A DNA stretch of 14,366 nt from contig JBFWXZ010000071.1 in assembly GCA_050186955.1 (NCBI GenBank), positions 1 to 14,366 on the forward strand, given 5' to 3'. A program made the position numbers and the translations under genes. The DNA comes from JACKJP01 sp050186955 (GTDB lineage: Bacteria; Pseudomonadota; Alphaproteobacteria; Rhizobiales; Tepidamorphaceae). Of the stretch, positions 1-5,923 are shown piece by piece; position 1 is the stretch's first letter, and the number at the start of each line of letters is the position of its first letter. The notes below the pieces were generated by a model. That model was not told the origin of the DNA and made no database searches. It saw nothing but the letters and a program-made list of their open reading frames with translations.

Positions 1-594
1 ATGCTGCAGCAGCAGCTCAAGCAGGCCGCGTTGTCGAAGGAGGTCATCGAGCGCCCGCACAAGAAGTGCCGGGTGACGATCCACACCGCGCGTCCGGGCA
101 TCGTCATCGGCAAGAAGGGCGCCGATATCGAGAAGCTCAAGGGCCGCATCTCGAAGCTGACCGACTCCGAGGTTCACCTGAACATCCAGGAGGTCCGCAA
201 GCCCGAGATCGACGCCATGCTGGTGGCCGAGTCGATCGCCCAGCAGCTGGAGCGCCGCGTGGCGTTCCGCCGCGCCATGAAGCGCGCGGTGCAGTCGGCG
301 ATCCGCCTGGGCGCCGAGGGCATCCGCATCACCTGCGCCGGCCGTCTCGGCGGCGCCGAGATCGCGCGCACCGAGTGGTATCGCGAGGGCCGGGTGCCGC
401 TGCACACGCTGCGCGCCGACGTCGATTACGGCGAGGCGACCGCGGTGACCGCCTACGGCACCTGCGGCGTCAAGGTGTGGATCTTCAAGGGCGAGATCAT
501 GGAGCACGACCCGATGGCGTCCGAGCGCCGCGCGACCGAGGGCCCCGAGGGTGGCCGCGGGCGTCGCGAGCAGGCGGCTCAGCGCGCTGAATAA
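1..594 (+). CDS. rpsC: 30S ribosomal protein S3 (5'-truncated by window edge)
   Basis: S3 lies at the mRNA entry channel in the head of the small subunit and binds 16S rRNA. The 197 residues visible contain the type II KH domain with its GKKG loop at about residues 37-40, followed by the conserved stretch around RRAMKRAVQSA and the C-terminal S3 domain (GGRLGGAEIARTEWYREGR region). Family members are usually about 230 residues and begin MGQKVNP. Here that N-terminal region of roughly 40 residues is missing, so the ATG at position 1 is most likely an internal methionine and the true start lies upstream of the window. The stop is TAA at 592-594, and rplP follows after 23 bases. The short Gly/Arg/Glu-rich tail is normal for alphaproteobacterial S3. 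The identity is certain; only the start is unresolved. Confidence 0.96.
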   Translation: MLQQQLKQAALSKEVIERPHKKCRVTIHTARPGIVIGKKGADIEKLKGRISKLTDSEVHLNIQEVRKPEIDAMLVAESIAQQLERRVAFRRAMKRAVQSAIRLGAEGIRITCAGRLGGAEIARTEWYREGRVPLHTLRADVDYGEATAVTAYGTCGVKVWIFKGEIMEHDPMASERRATEGPEGGRGRREQAAQRAE

Positions 595-617
595 GGCACA
601 AGTCTGGAGACGTTAAG

Positions 618-1031
618 ATGCTGCAACCCAAGCGCACGAAGTTCCGCAAGCAGTTCAAGGGACGCATTCACGGCGTCGCGACGCGCGGCACGGAACTGGC
701 GTTCGGCTCCTACGGCCTGAAGGCGATGGAGCCGGAGCGTATCACGGCGCGCCAGATCGAGGCGGCCCGCCGCGCCATCACGCGCCACATGAAGCGCGCC
801 GGGCGCGTGTGGATCCGCATCTTCCCGGACGTGCCGGTGACCAAGAAGCCGACCGAGGTCCGCATGGGCAAGGGCAAGGGCGGCGTCGAGTTCTGGGCCG
901 CCAAGGTGAAGCCGGGGCGCATCATGTTCGAGATCGACGGCGTGCCGCTCGACATCGCCCGCCAGGCGCTCGAGCTCGGCGCGGCCAAGCTGCCGGTCAC
1001 GACGCGGTTCGTGCGCCGCATCGGCGAATAG
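618..1031 (+). CDS. rplP: 50S ribosomal protein L16
   Basis: L16 binds 23S rRNA at the base of the central protuberance and helps shape the A site for tRNA. The 137-residue length is standard for the bacterial family. The N-terminus MLQPKRTKFRKQFKGR is canonical and fixes the start. The RMGKGKGG loop at residues 82-89 is the conserved segment that approaches the peptidyl transferase centre; its Arg82 corresponds to the arginine hydroxylated in E. coli L16, though whether it is modified here cannot be seen. A GGAGA ribosome binding site (606-610) sits 7 bases before the ATG. The gene lies between rpsC and rpmC as in the S10 operon of most bacteria. Confidence 0.98.
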   Translation: MLQPKRTKFRKQFKGRIHGVATRGTELAFGSYGLKAMEPERITARQIEAARRAITRHMKRAGRVWIRIFPDVPVTKKPTEVRMGKGKGGVEFWAAKVKPGRIMFEIDGVPLDIARQALELGAAKLPVTTRFVRRIGE

Positions 1032-1042
1032 GAGCAGGTTCG

Positions 1043-1246
1043 ATGAAGATCGAAGACGTTCGCGGGATGACCCCCGACCAGCTTTCCGACGAGCTCGGCA
1101 AGCTGAAGAAGGAGCAGTTCAACCTGCGCTTCCAGCAGGCCACCGGCCAGCTGGAGAACACCGCGCGGGTCAGGCAGGTGCGCCGGGACATCGCCCGCGT
1201 CAGCACCGTGCTGAACGACAAGAGCCGCGCCGCGGCCAAGGCCTGA
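1043..1246 (+). CDS. rpmC: 50S ribosomal protein L29
   Basis: L29 is a small two-helix protein beside the polypeptide exit tunnel, next to L23, the docking site of trigger factor and signal recognition particle (family knowledge). The 67-residue product begins MKIEDVRGMTPDQL and contains the signature LKKEQFNLRFQQATGQLENT, with VRQVRRDIARV in the second helix. The start at 1043 is chosen because it gives the normal family N-terminus; the reading frame is open further upstream inside rplP, but that portion is not L29-like. GGAGCAGG (1031-1038) overlaps the end of the rplP stop codon and serves as ribosome binding site. The gap to rplP is 11 bases. Confidence 0.97.
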   Translation: MKIEDVRGMTPDQLSDELGKLKKEQFNLRFQQATGQLENTARVRQVRRDIARVSTVLNDKSRAAAKA

Positions 1247-1262
1247 AGAGGACGATTGAGAG

Positions 1263-1502
1263 ATGCCGAAGCGCGTATTGCAGGGCGTGGTCGTCAGCGA
1301 CAAGACCGACAAGACCGTCGTGGTCCGGGTCGAGCGCCGTTTCACGCACCCGCTGTTCAAGAAGACCGTGCGCCGTTCCAAGAAGTATCACGCGCACGAT
1401 CCGGAGAACGCCTACAAGGTCGGCGACATCGTCGCCATCGAGGAGACGGCGCCGATTTCCCGGCTGAAGTGCTGGGTCGTCACGGGCGCGGTGGGCAAAT
1501 AG
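1263..1502 (+). CDS. rpsQ: 30S ribosomal protein S17
   Basis: S17 is a primary 16S rRNA-binding protein with an OB fold, acting early in assembly of the 5' domain. The 79-residue sequence starts MPKRVLQGVVVSDKTDKTVVV and contains the family signature around FKKTVRRSKKYHAHD and the C-terminal VGDIVAIEETAPISRLKCW strand region. AGAGGA (1247-1252) is positioned 10 bases before the ATG. The gene ends the S10-operon part of the cluster; the 81-base gap that follows is one of the larger ones and carries an inverted repeat (annotated separately). Confidence 0.98.
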   Translation: MPKRVLQGVVVSDKTDKTVVVRVERRFTHPLFKKTVRRSKKYHAHDPENAYKVGDIVAIEETAPISRLKCWVVTGAVGK

Positions 1503-1506
1503 GGAT

Positions 1507-1537
1507 TTCCCGCCCGAAGGCGCGCGAACCGCGGGAA
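1507..1537 (+). other. inverted repeat in the rpsQ-rplN gap
   Basis: TTCCCGC (1507-1513) is exactly complementary to GCGGGAA (1531-1537), giving a 7-bp stem with a 17-base loop. No T-tract follows, so it does not look like an intrinsic terminator. It sits where E. coli separates its S10 operon (ending rpsQ) from its spc operon (starting rplN). A role in RNA processing or regulation is an inference only. Confidence 0.4.
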
Positions 1538-1583
1538 GCGGTGGCCGGCGCCGGGCGGCAAGGACAGGAATGAGAGGTCAGCC

Positions 1584-1952
1584 ATGATCCAGATGCAGTC
1601 AAATCTCGACGTCGCGGATAATTCCGGCGCCCGGCGGGTCATGTGCATCAAGGTGCTCGGCGGTTCCAAGCGGAAATACGCCGGCGTCGGCGACATCATC
1701 GTGGTGTCGGTGAAGGAAGCCATTCCGCGCGGCCGCGTGAAGAAGGGCGACGTGCTGAAGGCGGTCATCGTGCGCACCGCCAAGGACATCAAGCGTCCGG
1801 ACGGTTCGGTGATCCGCTTCGACCGCAACGCGGCGGTGCTGGTCAACAACCAGAAGGAGCCGATCGGGACCCGTATCTTCGGCCCCGTTCCGCGCGAACT
1901 CAGGGCGCGCAACCACATGAAGATCGTTTCGCTCGCGCCGGAGGTGCTGTGA
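1584..1952 (+). CDS. rplN: 50S ribosomal protein L14
   Basis: L14 binds 23S rRNA on the subunit interface, contacts L19 and contributes an intersubunit bridge. The 122-residue length is exactly that typical of bacterial L14. The sequence shows the expected MIQMQSNLDVADNSGARRVM N-terminus, the basic KEAIPRGRVKKGDVLKAVIVRT signature and the C-terminal GTRIFGPVPRELR motif. GAGAGG (1572-1577) precedes the ATG by 6 bases. The last base of the TGA stop is the first base of the rplX ATG (TGATG), so translation of L14 and L24 is probably coupled. Confidence 0.98.
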   Translation: MIQMQSNLDVADNSGARRVMCIKVLGGSKRKYAGVGDIIVVSVKEAIPRGRVKKGDVLKAVIVRTAKDIKRPDGSVIRFDRNAAVLVNNQKEPIGTRIFGPVPRELRARNHMKIVSLAPEVL

Positions 1953-2269
1953 TGGCCGCGAAAATCAGGAAAGGCGACCAGGTCATCGTCCTGGCCGGCC
2001 GCGACAAGGGCAAGCAGGGCGAGGTGCTCGCCGTGCGCCCGGCGGAGAGCCGGGCGATCGTCAAGGGTGTCAACGTGGCGCGCCGCCACCAGAAGCAGAC
2101 CGCCAACCAGGAAGGCGGCATCGTCGCCAAGGAGATGGGCATCCACCTGTCGAACCTGGCGCTGCTCGACCCGAAGGACAACAAGCCGACCCGCGTCGGC
2201 TTCAAGATGCTGAAGGATGGCCGCAAGGTGCGCGTCGCGCGGCGGTCGGGAGAAGAGATCAATGGCTGA
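1952..2269 (+). CDS. rplX: 50S ribosomal protein L24
   Basis: L24 is one of the two proteins that start assembly of the large subunit and lies near the exit tunnel. The 105-residue product has an N-terminal KOW motif (about residues 4-30, KIRKGDQVIVLAGRDKGKQG) and the conserved GVNVARRHQK segment. The start at 1952 is fixed by the normal MAAKIRKGD N-terminus; the open frame upstream lies inside rplN and is not L24-like. The start codon shares one base with the rplN stop, and the 3' end overlaps rplE by 8 bases. In E. coli the rplX-rplE junction is where S8 represses the spc operon; whether an S8-binding structure exists here was not established. Confidence 0.97.
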   Translation: MAAKIRKGDQVIVLAGRDKGKQGEVLAVRPAESRAIVKGVNVARRHQKQTANQEGGIVAKEMGIHLSNLALLDPKDNKPTRVGFKMLKDGRKVRVARRSGEEING

Positions 2270-2819
2270 GGCAGCTTACGAACCGCGCCTGAAGCGCCAC
2301 TACGCGGACCAGGTGCGCAAACAGCTCACCGACGAGTTCGGCTACAAGAATCCGATGGAAGTGCCGCGGATCGAGAAGATCGTGCTCAACATGGGCGTCG
2401 GCGAATCCGTCAACGATTCCAAGAAGGCGCAGGTCGCCGCCGACCAGCTTGCGATGATCACCGGCCAGAAGGCCGTGGTTACCCGGGCGCGCAAGTCGAT
2501 CGCCACCTTCAAGGTGCGCGAGAACATGCCGATCGGCGCCAAGGTGACGCTGCGCAAGGCGCGGATGTGGGAATTCCTCGACCGTCTGGTGACGATCGCG
2601 CTGCCGCGCGTGCGCGACTTCCGCGGGTTGAACCCGAAGAGCTTCGACGGGCGCGGTAACTACGCGCTCGGCATCAAGGAGCACATCGTGTTCCCCGAGA
2701 TCGACTACGACAAGGTCGACAACATCCTGGGCATGGACGTGGTGGTCTGCACGAGCGCGAAGACCGACAACGAGGCGCGTGCCCTGCTGAAGGCGATGAA
2801 TTTCCCCTTCCGCGGCTGA
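2262..2819 (+). CDS. rplE: 50S ribosomal protein L5
   Basis: L5 carries 5S rRNA into the central protuberance together with L18 and contacts P-site tRNA. The 185-residue length matches alphaproteobacterial L5. Signatures include IEKIVLNMGVGE near the N-terminus, the TGQKAVVTRARKSIATFKVR segment, and GRGNYALGIKEHIVFPEIDYD towards the C-terminus. The start at 2262 is preferred over an upstream in-frame start at 2217 because it gives the family N-terminus (MAEAAYEPRL) and has a purine-rich GGGAGA (2248-2253) 8 bases upstream. The gene begins inside rplX (8-base overlap), implying coupled translation. A short stem brackets its TGA stop (2810-2824). Confidence 0.97.
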   Translation: MAEAAYEPRLKRHYADQVRKQLTDEFGYKNPMEVPRIEKIVLNMGVGESVNDSKKAQVAADQLAMITGQKAVVTRARKSIATFKVRENMPIGAKVTLRKARMWEFLDRLVTIALPRVRDFRGLNPKSFDGRGNYALGIKEHIVFPEIDYDKVDNILGMDVVVCTSAKTDNEARALLKAMNFPFRG

Positions 2820-2854
2820 CGCGGCGAGGGGATTAGCGAAGGAACGGACGAAAC

Positions 2855-3160
2855 ATGGCCAAGAAGAGCGCAATCGAGAAGAATCAGCGGCGCAAGAAGC
2901 TGGTGAAGCGCTTCGCCGGCAAGCGCGAGCGGCTGAAGGCGATTGCCAACGACGAGTCGCTGTCGATGGAGGAGCGGTTCAACGCGCGTCTCAAGCTGGC
3001 GCAGCTGCCGCGCAACTCCGCGCCGTCGAGGATCCGCAACCGCTGCGAGATCTCCGGTCGTCCGCGGGCCTACTATCGCAAGCTGCGCATGTCGCGCATC
3101 GCGCTCCGCGACCTTGCCTCGGACGGCAAGATTCCGGGCATGGTCAAGTCGAGCTGGTAA
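2855..3160 (+). CDS. rpsN: 30S ribosomal protein S14, zinc-independent type
   Basis: S14 is a late-binding protein of the 30S head near S3 and S10. The product is 101 residues, the length of the long form. The central region has one cysteine (NRCEISGRPRAYYRKL) rather than the paired CxxC motifs of the short zinc-binding form, so this is the zinc-independent class. The C-terminus (SRIALRDLASDGKIPGMVKSSW) is canonical. AAGGA (2839-2843) lies 11 bases upstream of the ATG. The gene sits between rplE and rpsH as in the spc operon. Its TAA stop forms part of the ribosome binding site of rpsH. Confidence 0.98.
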   Translation: MAKKSAIEKNQRRKKLVKRFAGKRERLKAIANDESLSMEERFNARLKLAQLPRNSAPSRIRNRCEISGRPRAYYRKLRMSRIALRDLASDGKIPGMVKSSW

Positions 3161-3171
3161 GGAGCGGGACA

Positions 3172-3570
3172 ATGGCTATCAATGATCCGTTGGGCGATAT
3201 GCTCACCCGCATCCGCAACGCGCAGATGCGCGGCAAGAGCGTCGTATCCACGCCGGGCTCGATGCTGCGCCAGCGCGTGCTGGACGTGCTGAAGGAAGAG
3301 GGTTACATCCGCGGCTACTCGACGACCGAGCGCCCGGGTTTTCCGACCGAGATCTCGATCGAGCTGAAATATTCCGACGGCGAGCCGGTGATCCGCGAGA
3401 TCAGCCGCGTGTCGACGCCGGGACGGCGCGTCTACGCCTCGGCCAAGACCCTGCCGACGGTCCATAACGGCCTCGGCGTCTCCATCGTCTCGACCCCGAA
3501 GGGCGTCATGCCGGACTGGCGCGCCCGCGAGGAGAACGTCGGCGGCGAAGTGCTCTGCAAGGTGTTCTGA
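3172..3570 (+). CDS. rpsH: 30S ribosomal protein S8
   Basis: S8 is a primary binder of the 16S central domain; in E. coli it also represses its own operon by binding mRNA. The 132-residue sequence has the standard N-terminus MAINDPLGDMLTRIRNAQ and the conserved C-terminal signature NGLGVSIVSTPKGVM, ending EVLCKVF. An almost ideal ribosome binding site, TAAGGAG (3158-3164), overlaps the rpsN stop codon and is 7 bases from the ATG. Strong spacing and context suggest high expression. Autoregulation by S8 is known in Gammaproteobacteria but not demonstrated by anything visible here. Confidence 0.98.
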   Translation: MAINDPLGDMLTRIRNAQMRGKSVVSTPGSMLRQRVLDVLKEEGYIRGYSTTERPGFPTEISIELKYSDGEPVIREISRVSTPGRRVYASAKTLPTVHNGLGVSIVSTPKGVMPDWRAREENVGGEVLCKVF

Positions 3571-3614
3571 CCGGCCCGGCCGGCATTTGAACTGGATTTG
3601 AACGGAAAGACACG

Positions 3615-4148
3615 ATGTCCCGCATTGGCAAGAAACCGGTAGCGATCCCCGGCAACGTGAAGGCGACCATCGACGGTCAGCAGGTCTCGGTCGAAGGACC
3701 GAAGGGCAAGCTTTCCGCCGTGCTCGTCGACGAGGTGCTGGCGAAGATGACGGACGACGGCATCCTCGTCGAGATGCGCGAGAAGTCGCAGCGCGCGCGC
3801 GCCATGTGGGGCATGTCGCGCACCGTGGTGCAGAACCTCGTGTCCGGCGTGTCCGACGGCTTCACGCGGTCGCTGGAAATCCAGGGCGTCGGCTATCGCG
3901 CGGCGATGCAGGGCAACAAGCTGCAGCTGTCGCTCGGCTTCAGCCACGAGGTGAACTATCCGGTGCCGGAAGGCATCAAGATCGAGGTGCCGAAGCCGAC
4001 GGAGATCGTCGTTTCCGGCATCGACAAGCAGCGCGTCGGCCAGGTCGCGGCGGAAATCCGCCGCTATCGTCCGCCGGAGCCCTACAAGGGCAAGGGCGTG
4101 CGCTATGCCGACGAGTACGTTTTCCGCAAGGAAGGCAAGAAGAAGTAA
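3615..4148 (+). CDS. rplF: 50S ribosomal protein L6
   Basis: L6 binds 23S rRNA beside the sarcin-ricin loop, close to where translation factors dock. The 177 residues correspond to the usual two-repeat L6 fold: MSRIGKKPVAIP opening the first domain, and the C-terminal RNA-binding domain with the signature RPPEPYKGKGVRY near residues 150-165, ending in lysines. The start is fixed by this N-terminus; GGAAAGA lies a few bases upstream. The 44-base gap before it begins with a short GC-rich repeat (3571-3583) but no convincing terminator or promoter. Confidence 0.98.
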   Translation: MSRIGKKPVAIPGNVKATIDGQQVSVEGPKGKLSAVLVDEVLAKMTDDGILVEMREKSQRARAMWGMSRTVVQNLVSGVSDGFTRSLEIQGVGYRAAMQGNKLQLSLGFSHEVNYPVPEGIKIEVPKPTEIVVSGIDKQRVGQVAAEIRRYRPPEPYKGKGVRYADEYVFRKEGKKK

Positions 4149-4156
4149 GGCCGGCC

Positions 4157-4516
4157 ATGAGCAAGCTATCAATGACTTCAGCGCGCGCGGCGCGCACCAG
4201 GCGGGCGATCCGCAAGACTGCCAACGGCCGTCCGCGGCTGAGCGTCTACCGGTCGTCCAAGAACATCTACGCGCAGGTGATCGACGACGCGTCGGGAACG
4301 ACGCTCGCCGCCGCCTCGACGATGGAGAAGGACCTGCGCGGCAAGCTGAAGACGGGCGCCGACACGGCGGCCGCCGCCGAGATCGGCAAGCTGGTCGCCG
4401 AGCGCGCCAAGAAGGCAGGCGTGTCCAAGGTCGTCTTCGACCGCGGCGCCTATCTGTTCCACGGCCGCGTCAAGGCGCTGGCCGACGCCGCCCGCGAGGG
4501 TGGCCTCGAGTTCTGA
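4157..4516 (+). CDS. rplR: 50S ribosomal protein L18
   Basis: L18 binds 5S rRNA with L5 in the central protuberance. The 119-residue product carries the basic N-terminal arm rich in Arg/Lys, the GRPRLSVYRSSKNIYAQ segment, the TLAAASTMEKDL region and the C-terminal signature VVFDRGAYLFHGRVKALADAAREGGLEF. The start at 4157 gives a protein of normal length; a second ATG at 4172 would remove five residues. GTAAGG (4145-4150), overlapping the rplF stop, is 6 bases upstream of 4157 and supports the longer form. The gap to rplF is 8 bases. Confidence 0.97.
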   Translation: MSKLSMTSARAARTRRAIRKTANGRPRLSVYRSSKNIYAQVIDDASGTTLAAASTMEKDLRGKLKTGADTAAAAEIGKLVAERAKKAGVSKVVFDRGAYLFHGRVKALADAAREGGLEF

Positions 4517-4526
4517 TTTTGATCCA

Positions 4527-4545
4527 CGGCCGCCATGCGCGGCCG
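4527..4545 (+). other. hairpin in the rplR-rpsE gap
   Basis: CGGCCGC (4527-4533) pairs perfectly with GCGGCCG (4539-4545) around a 5-base CATGC loop. There is a short TTTT before it but no T-tract after it, so it is not a normal intrinsic terminator for the + strand. It lies 20 bases before the rpsE start and just upstream of its ribosome binding site. Function unknown; possibilities are RNA stability or translational tuning. Confidence 0.4.
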
Positions 4546-4565
4546 CAACGGTGAGACGGTAAGAC

Positions 4566-5123
4566 ATGGCGAGATCCCCGCAGAGAGAAGACCGCGAGCG
4601 CGACAGCGAATTCGTCGACAAGCTGGTCCACATCAATCGCGTCGCGAAGGTGGTGAAGGGCGGCCGGCGCTTCGGCTTCGCGGCCCTCGTCGTCCTCGGC
4701 GACCAGAAGGGGCGCGTCGGCTTCGGACACGGCAAGGCGCGCGAAGTGCCGGAAGCGATCCGCAAGGCCACCGAATCGGCGAAGCGCAACATGATCCGCG
4801 TTCCGCTGCGCGACGGCCGCACGCTGCACCACGACGTCGAGGGGCGCCACGGCGCCGGCCGCGTCGTCGTTCGCGCGGCGCCGGCGGGCACCGGCATCAT
4901 CGCCGGCGGCCCGATGCGCGCCGTCTTCGAGACGCTGGGCGTGCAGGACGTCGTCGCCAAGTCGCTCGGCACGTCGAACCCCTACAACATGGTGCGGGCC
5001 ACCTTCGACGCGCTGAAGCGCGAGGACAACCCGCGCAGCGTCGCTCAGCGCCGCGGCCTCAAGGTCTCGGTGCTGCAGTCGCGCCGCCGCGACGGCCAGG
5101 CCGACGCCGGCGCCGACGCGTAA
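4566..5123 (+). CDS. rpsE: 30S ribosomal protein S5
   Basis: S5 sits at the mRNA entry side of the 30S subunit next to S4 and affects decoding fidelity; mutations in the family give spectinomycin resistance or error-prone phenotypes. The 185-residue protein shows the N-terminal double-stranded RNA-binding S5 domain (about residues 16-80), with the signature GRVGFGHGKAREVPEAIRKA at residues 49-68. The C-terminal domain follows, with AAPAGTGIIAGGPMRAVFE and KSLGTSNPYNMVRATFDAL. An acidic/basic N-terminal extension (RSPQREDRERDSE) is typical of this class. GGTAAG (4558-4563) stands just upstream. The gene lies between rplR and rpmD. Confidence 0.98.
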   Translation: MARSPQREDRERDSEFVDKLVHINRVAKVVKGGRRFGFAALVVLGDQKGRVGFGHGKAREVPEAIRKATESAKRNMIRVPLRDGRTLHHDVEGRHGAGRVVVRAAPAGTGIIAGGPMRAVFETLGVQDVVAKSLGTSNPYNMVRATFDALKREDNPRSVAQRRGLKVSVLQSRRRDGQADAGADA

Positions 5124-5155
5124 GGGCTTGAAGAGCTTTTCGAGGAATTGAAGTC

Positions 5156-5350
5156 ATGGCCAAGGCAGACAAGAAGATCACGGTCGAGCAGATCGGCAGC
5201 CCGATCCGCCGCAAGCAGGACCAGCGCGCGACGCTGATCGGCCTCGGCCTCAACAAGATGCGCCGCCGCAGCACGCTGGAAGACACCCCGGCGGTTCGCG
5301 GCATGATCGACAAGGTCCCGCACCTTGTCCGCATCGTCGACGAGAAATAA
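5156..5350 (+). CDS. rpmD: 50S ribosomal protein L30
   Basis: L30 is a small large-subunit protein with a ferredoxin-like fold. The 64-residue sequence contains the family pattern ITVEQIGSPIRRK, LIGLGLNKMRRRSTLEDTPAVRGMI and a C-terminal VPHLVRIVDE. Length is slightly above the E. coli form because of a short charged N-terminus. GAGGA (5142-5146) is 9 bases upstream of the ATG. The gene is found in its usual place between rpsE and rplO, with a 25-base gap to rplO. Confidence 0.97.
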   Translation: MAKADKKITVEQIGSPIRRKQDQRATLIGLGLNKMRRRSTLEDTPAVRGMIDKVPHLVRIVDEK

Positions 5351-5375
5351 CCGGACTCTCAGGAAAGCAAGCGCG

Positions 5376-5858
5376 ATGAAACTCAACGAAATCGGCGGCA
5401 ACGACGGCGCGCGCAAGGCGCGCAAGCGTCCCGGCCGCGGCATCGGCTCGGGCCTCGGCAAGACCGGCGGTCGCGGTCACAAGGGTCAGAAGTCCCGCAC
5501 CGGCGTCGCCATCAAGGGCTTCGAGGGCGGCCAGATGCCGATCCATCGCCGCCTGCCGAAGCGCGGCTTCACCAACATCCACGCGAAGAGTTTCGCCGAG
5601 GTCAATGTCGGCCGCCTGCAGCAGGCCGTCGACGCCGGCAAGCTCGACGCCAAGAAGCCGGTCGACGCCGCGGCGCTGGTCGCCGCCGGCGTGGTGCGCC
5701 GCGCCCTCGACGGCGTGCGGCTGCTCGGCAATGGCGAGTTGAAGGCGAAGCTTTCCATCAGCGTCGCCGGCGCGACCAAGAGCGCGATCGCGGCGGTTGA
5801 AAAAGCCGGCGGCAATGTCGAAGTAATTGCCACCAAGCAGCCCGCCGCGGCGGACTGA
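5376..5858 (+). CDS. rplO: 50S ribosomal protein L15
   Basis: L15 is a late-assembly protein that threads a long basic arm into 23S rRNA. The 160-residue product starts MKLNEIGGNDGARKARKR and has the typical glycine-rich arm at about residues 19-40 (GRGIGSGLGKTGGRGHKGQK), followed by the GFEGGQMPIHRRLPKRGFTN signature. The C-terminal globular domain ends with VEKAGGNVEVI. The start at 5376 is chosen over an upstream in-frame start at 5325 because it gives the canonical N-terminus and has AGGAAAG (5361-5367) 8 bases upstream; the earlier start lies inside rpmD. Confidence 0.97.
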   Translation: MKLNEIGGNDGARKARKRPGRGIGSGLGKTGGRGHKGQKSRTGVAIKGFEGGQMPIHRRLPKRGFTNIHAKSFAEVNVGRLQQAVDAGKLDAKKPVDAAALVAAGVVRRALDGVRLLGNGELKAKLSISVAGATKSAIAAVEKAGGNVEVIATKQPAAAD

Positions 5859-5876
5859 TCGACGACAACGGACCGC

Positions 5877-5902
5877 CGCCGGCCGGATAGAACGGGCCGG
5901 CG
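5877..5902 (+). other. 8-bp stem in the rplO-secY gap
   Basis: CGCCGGCC (5877-5884) is the exact reverse complement of GGCCGGCG (5895-5902), with a 10-base A-rich loop. No T-tract follows. It lies between the rplO stop and the secY ribosome binding site (GGAG, 5914-5917), so it could moderate secY expression or mRNA stability; this is inference. Confidence 0.4.
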
Positions 5903-5923
5903 CGGCCGGAAGCGGAGAAACGC

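Noticed and set aside
1..3. ATG at the first base as the true rpsC start
   Set aside because: The S3 N-terminal region (about 40 residues, MGQKVNP-type) is missing, so the gene most likely begins before the window.
2217..2262. Upstream in-frame start for rplE
   Set aside because: The extra 15 residues lie within rplX and do not match L5. The ATG at 2262 has a proper ribosome binding site and family N-terminus.
3571..3583. GC repeat CCGG-CCCGG-CCGG between rpsH and rplF as a terminator
   Set aside because: Only a 4-bp stem and no T-tract; it is not distinguishable from background composition.
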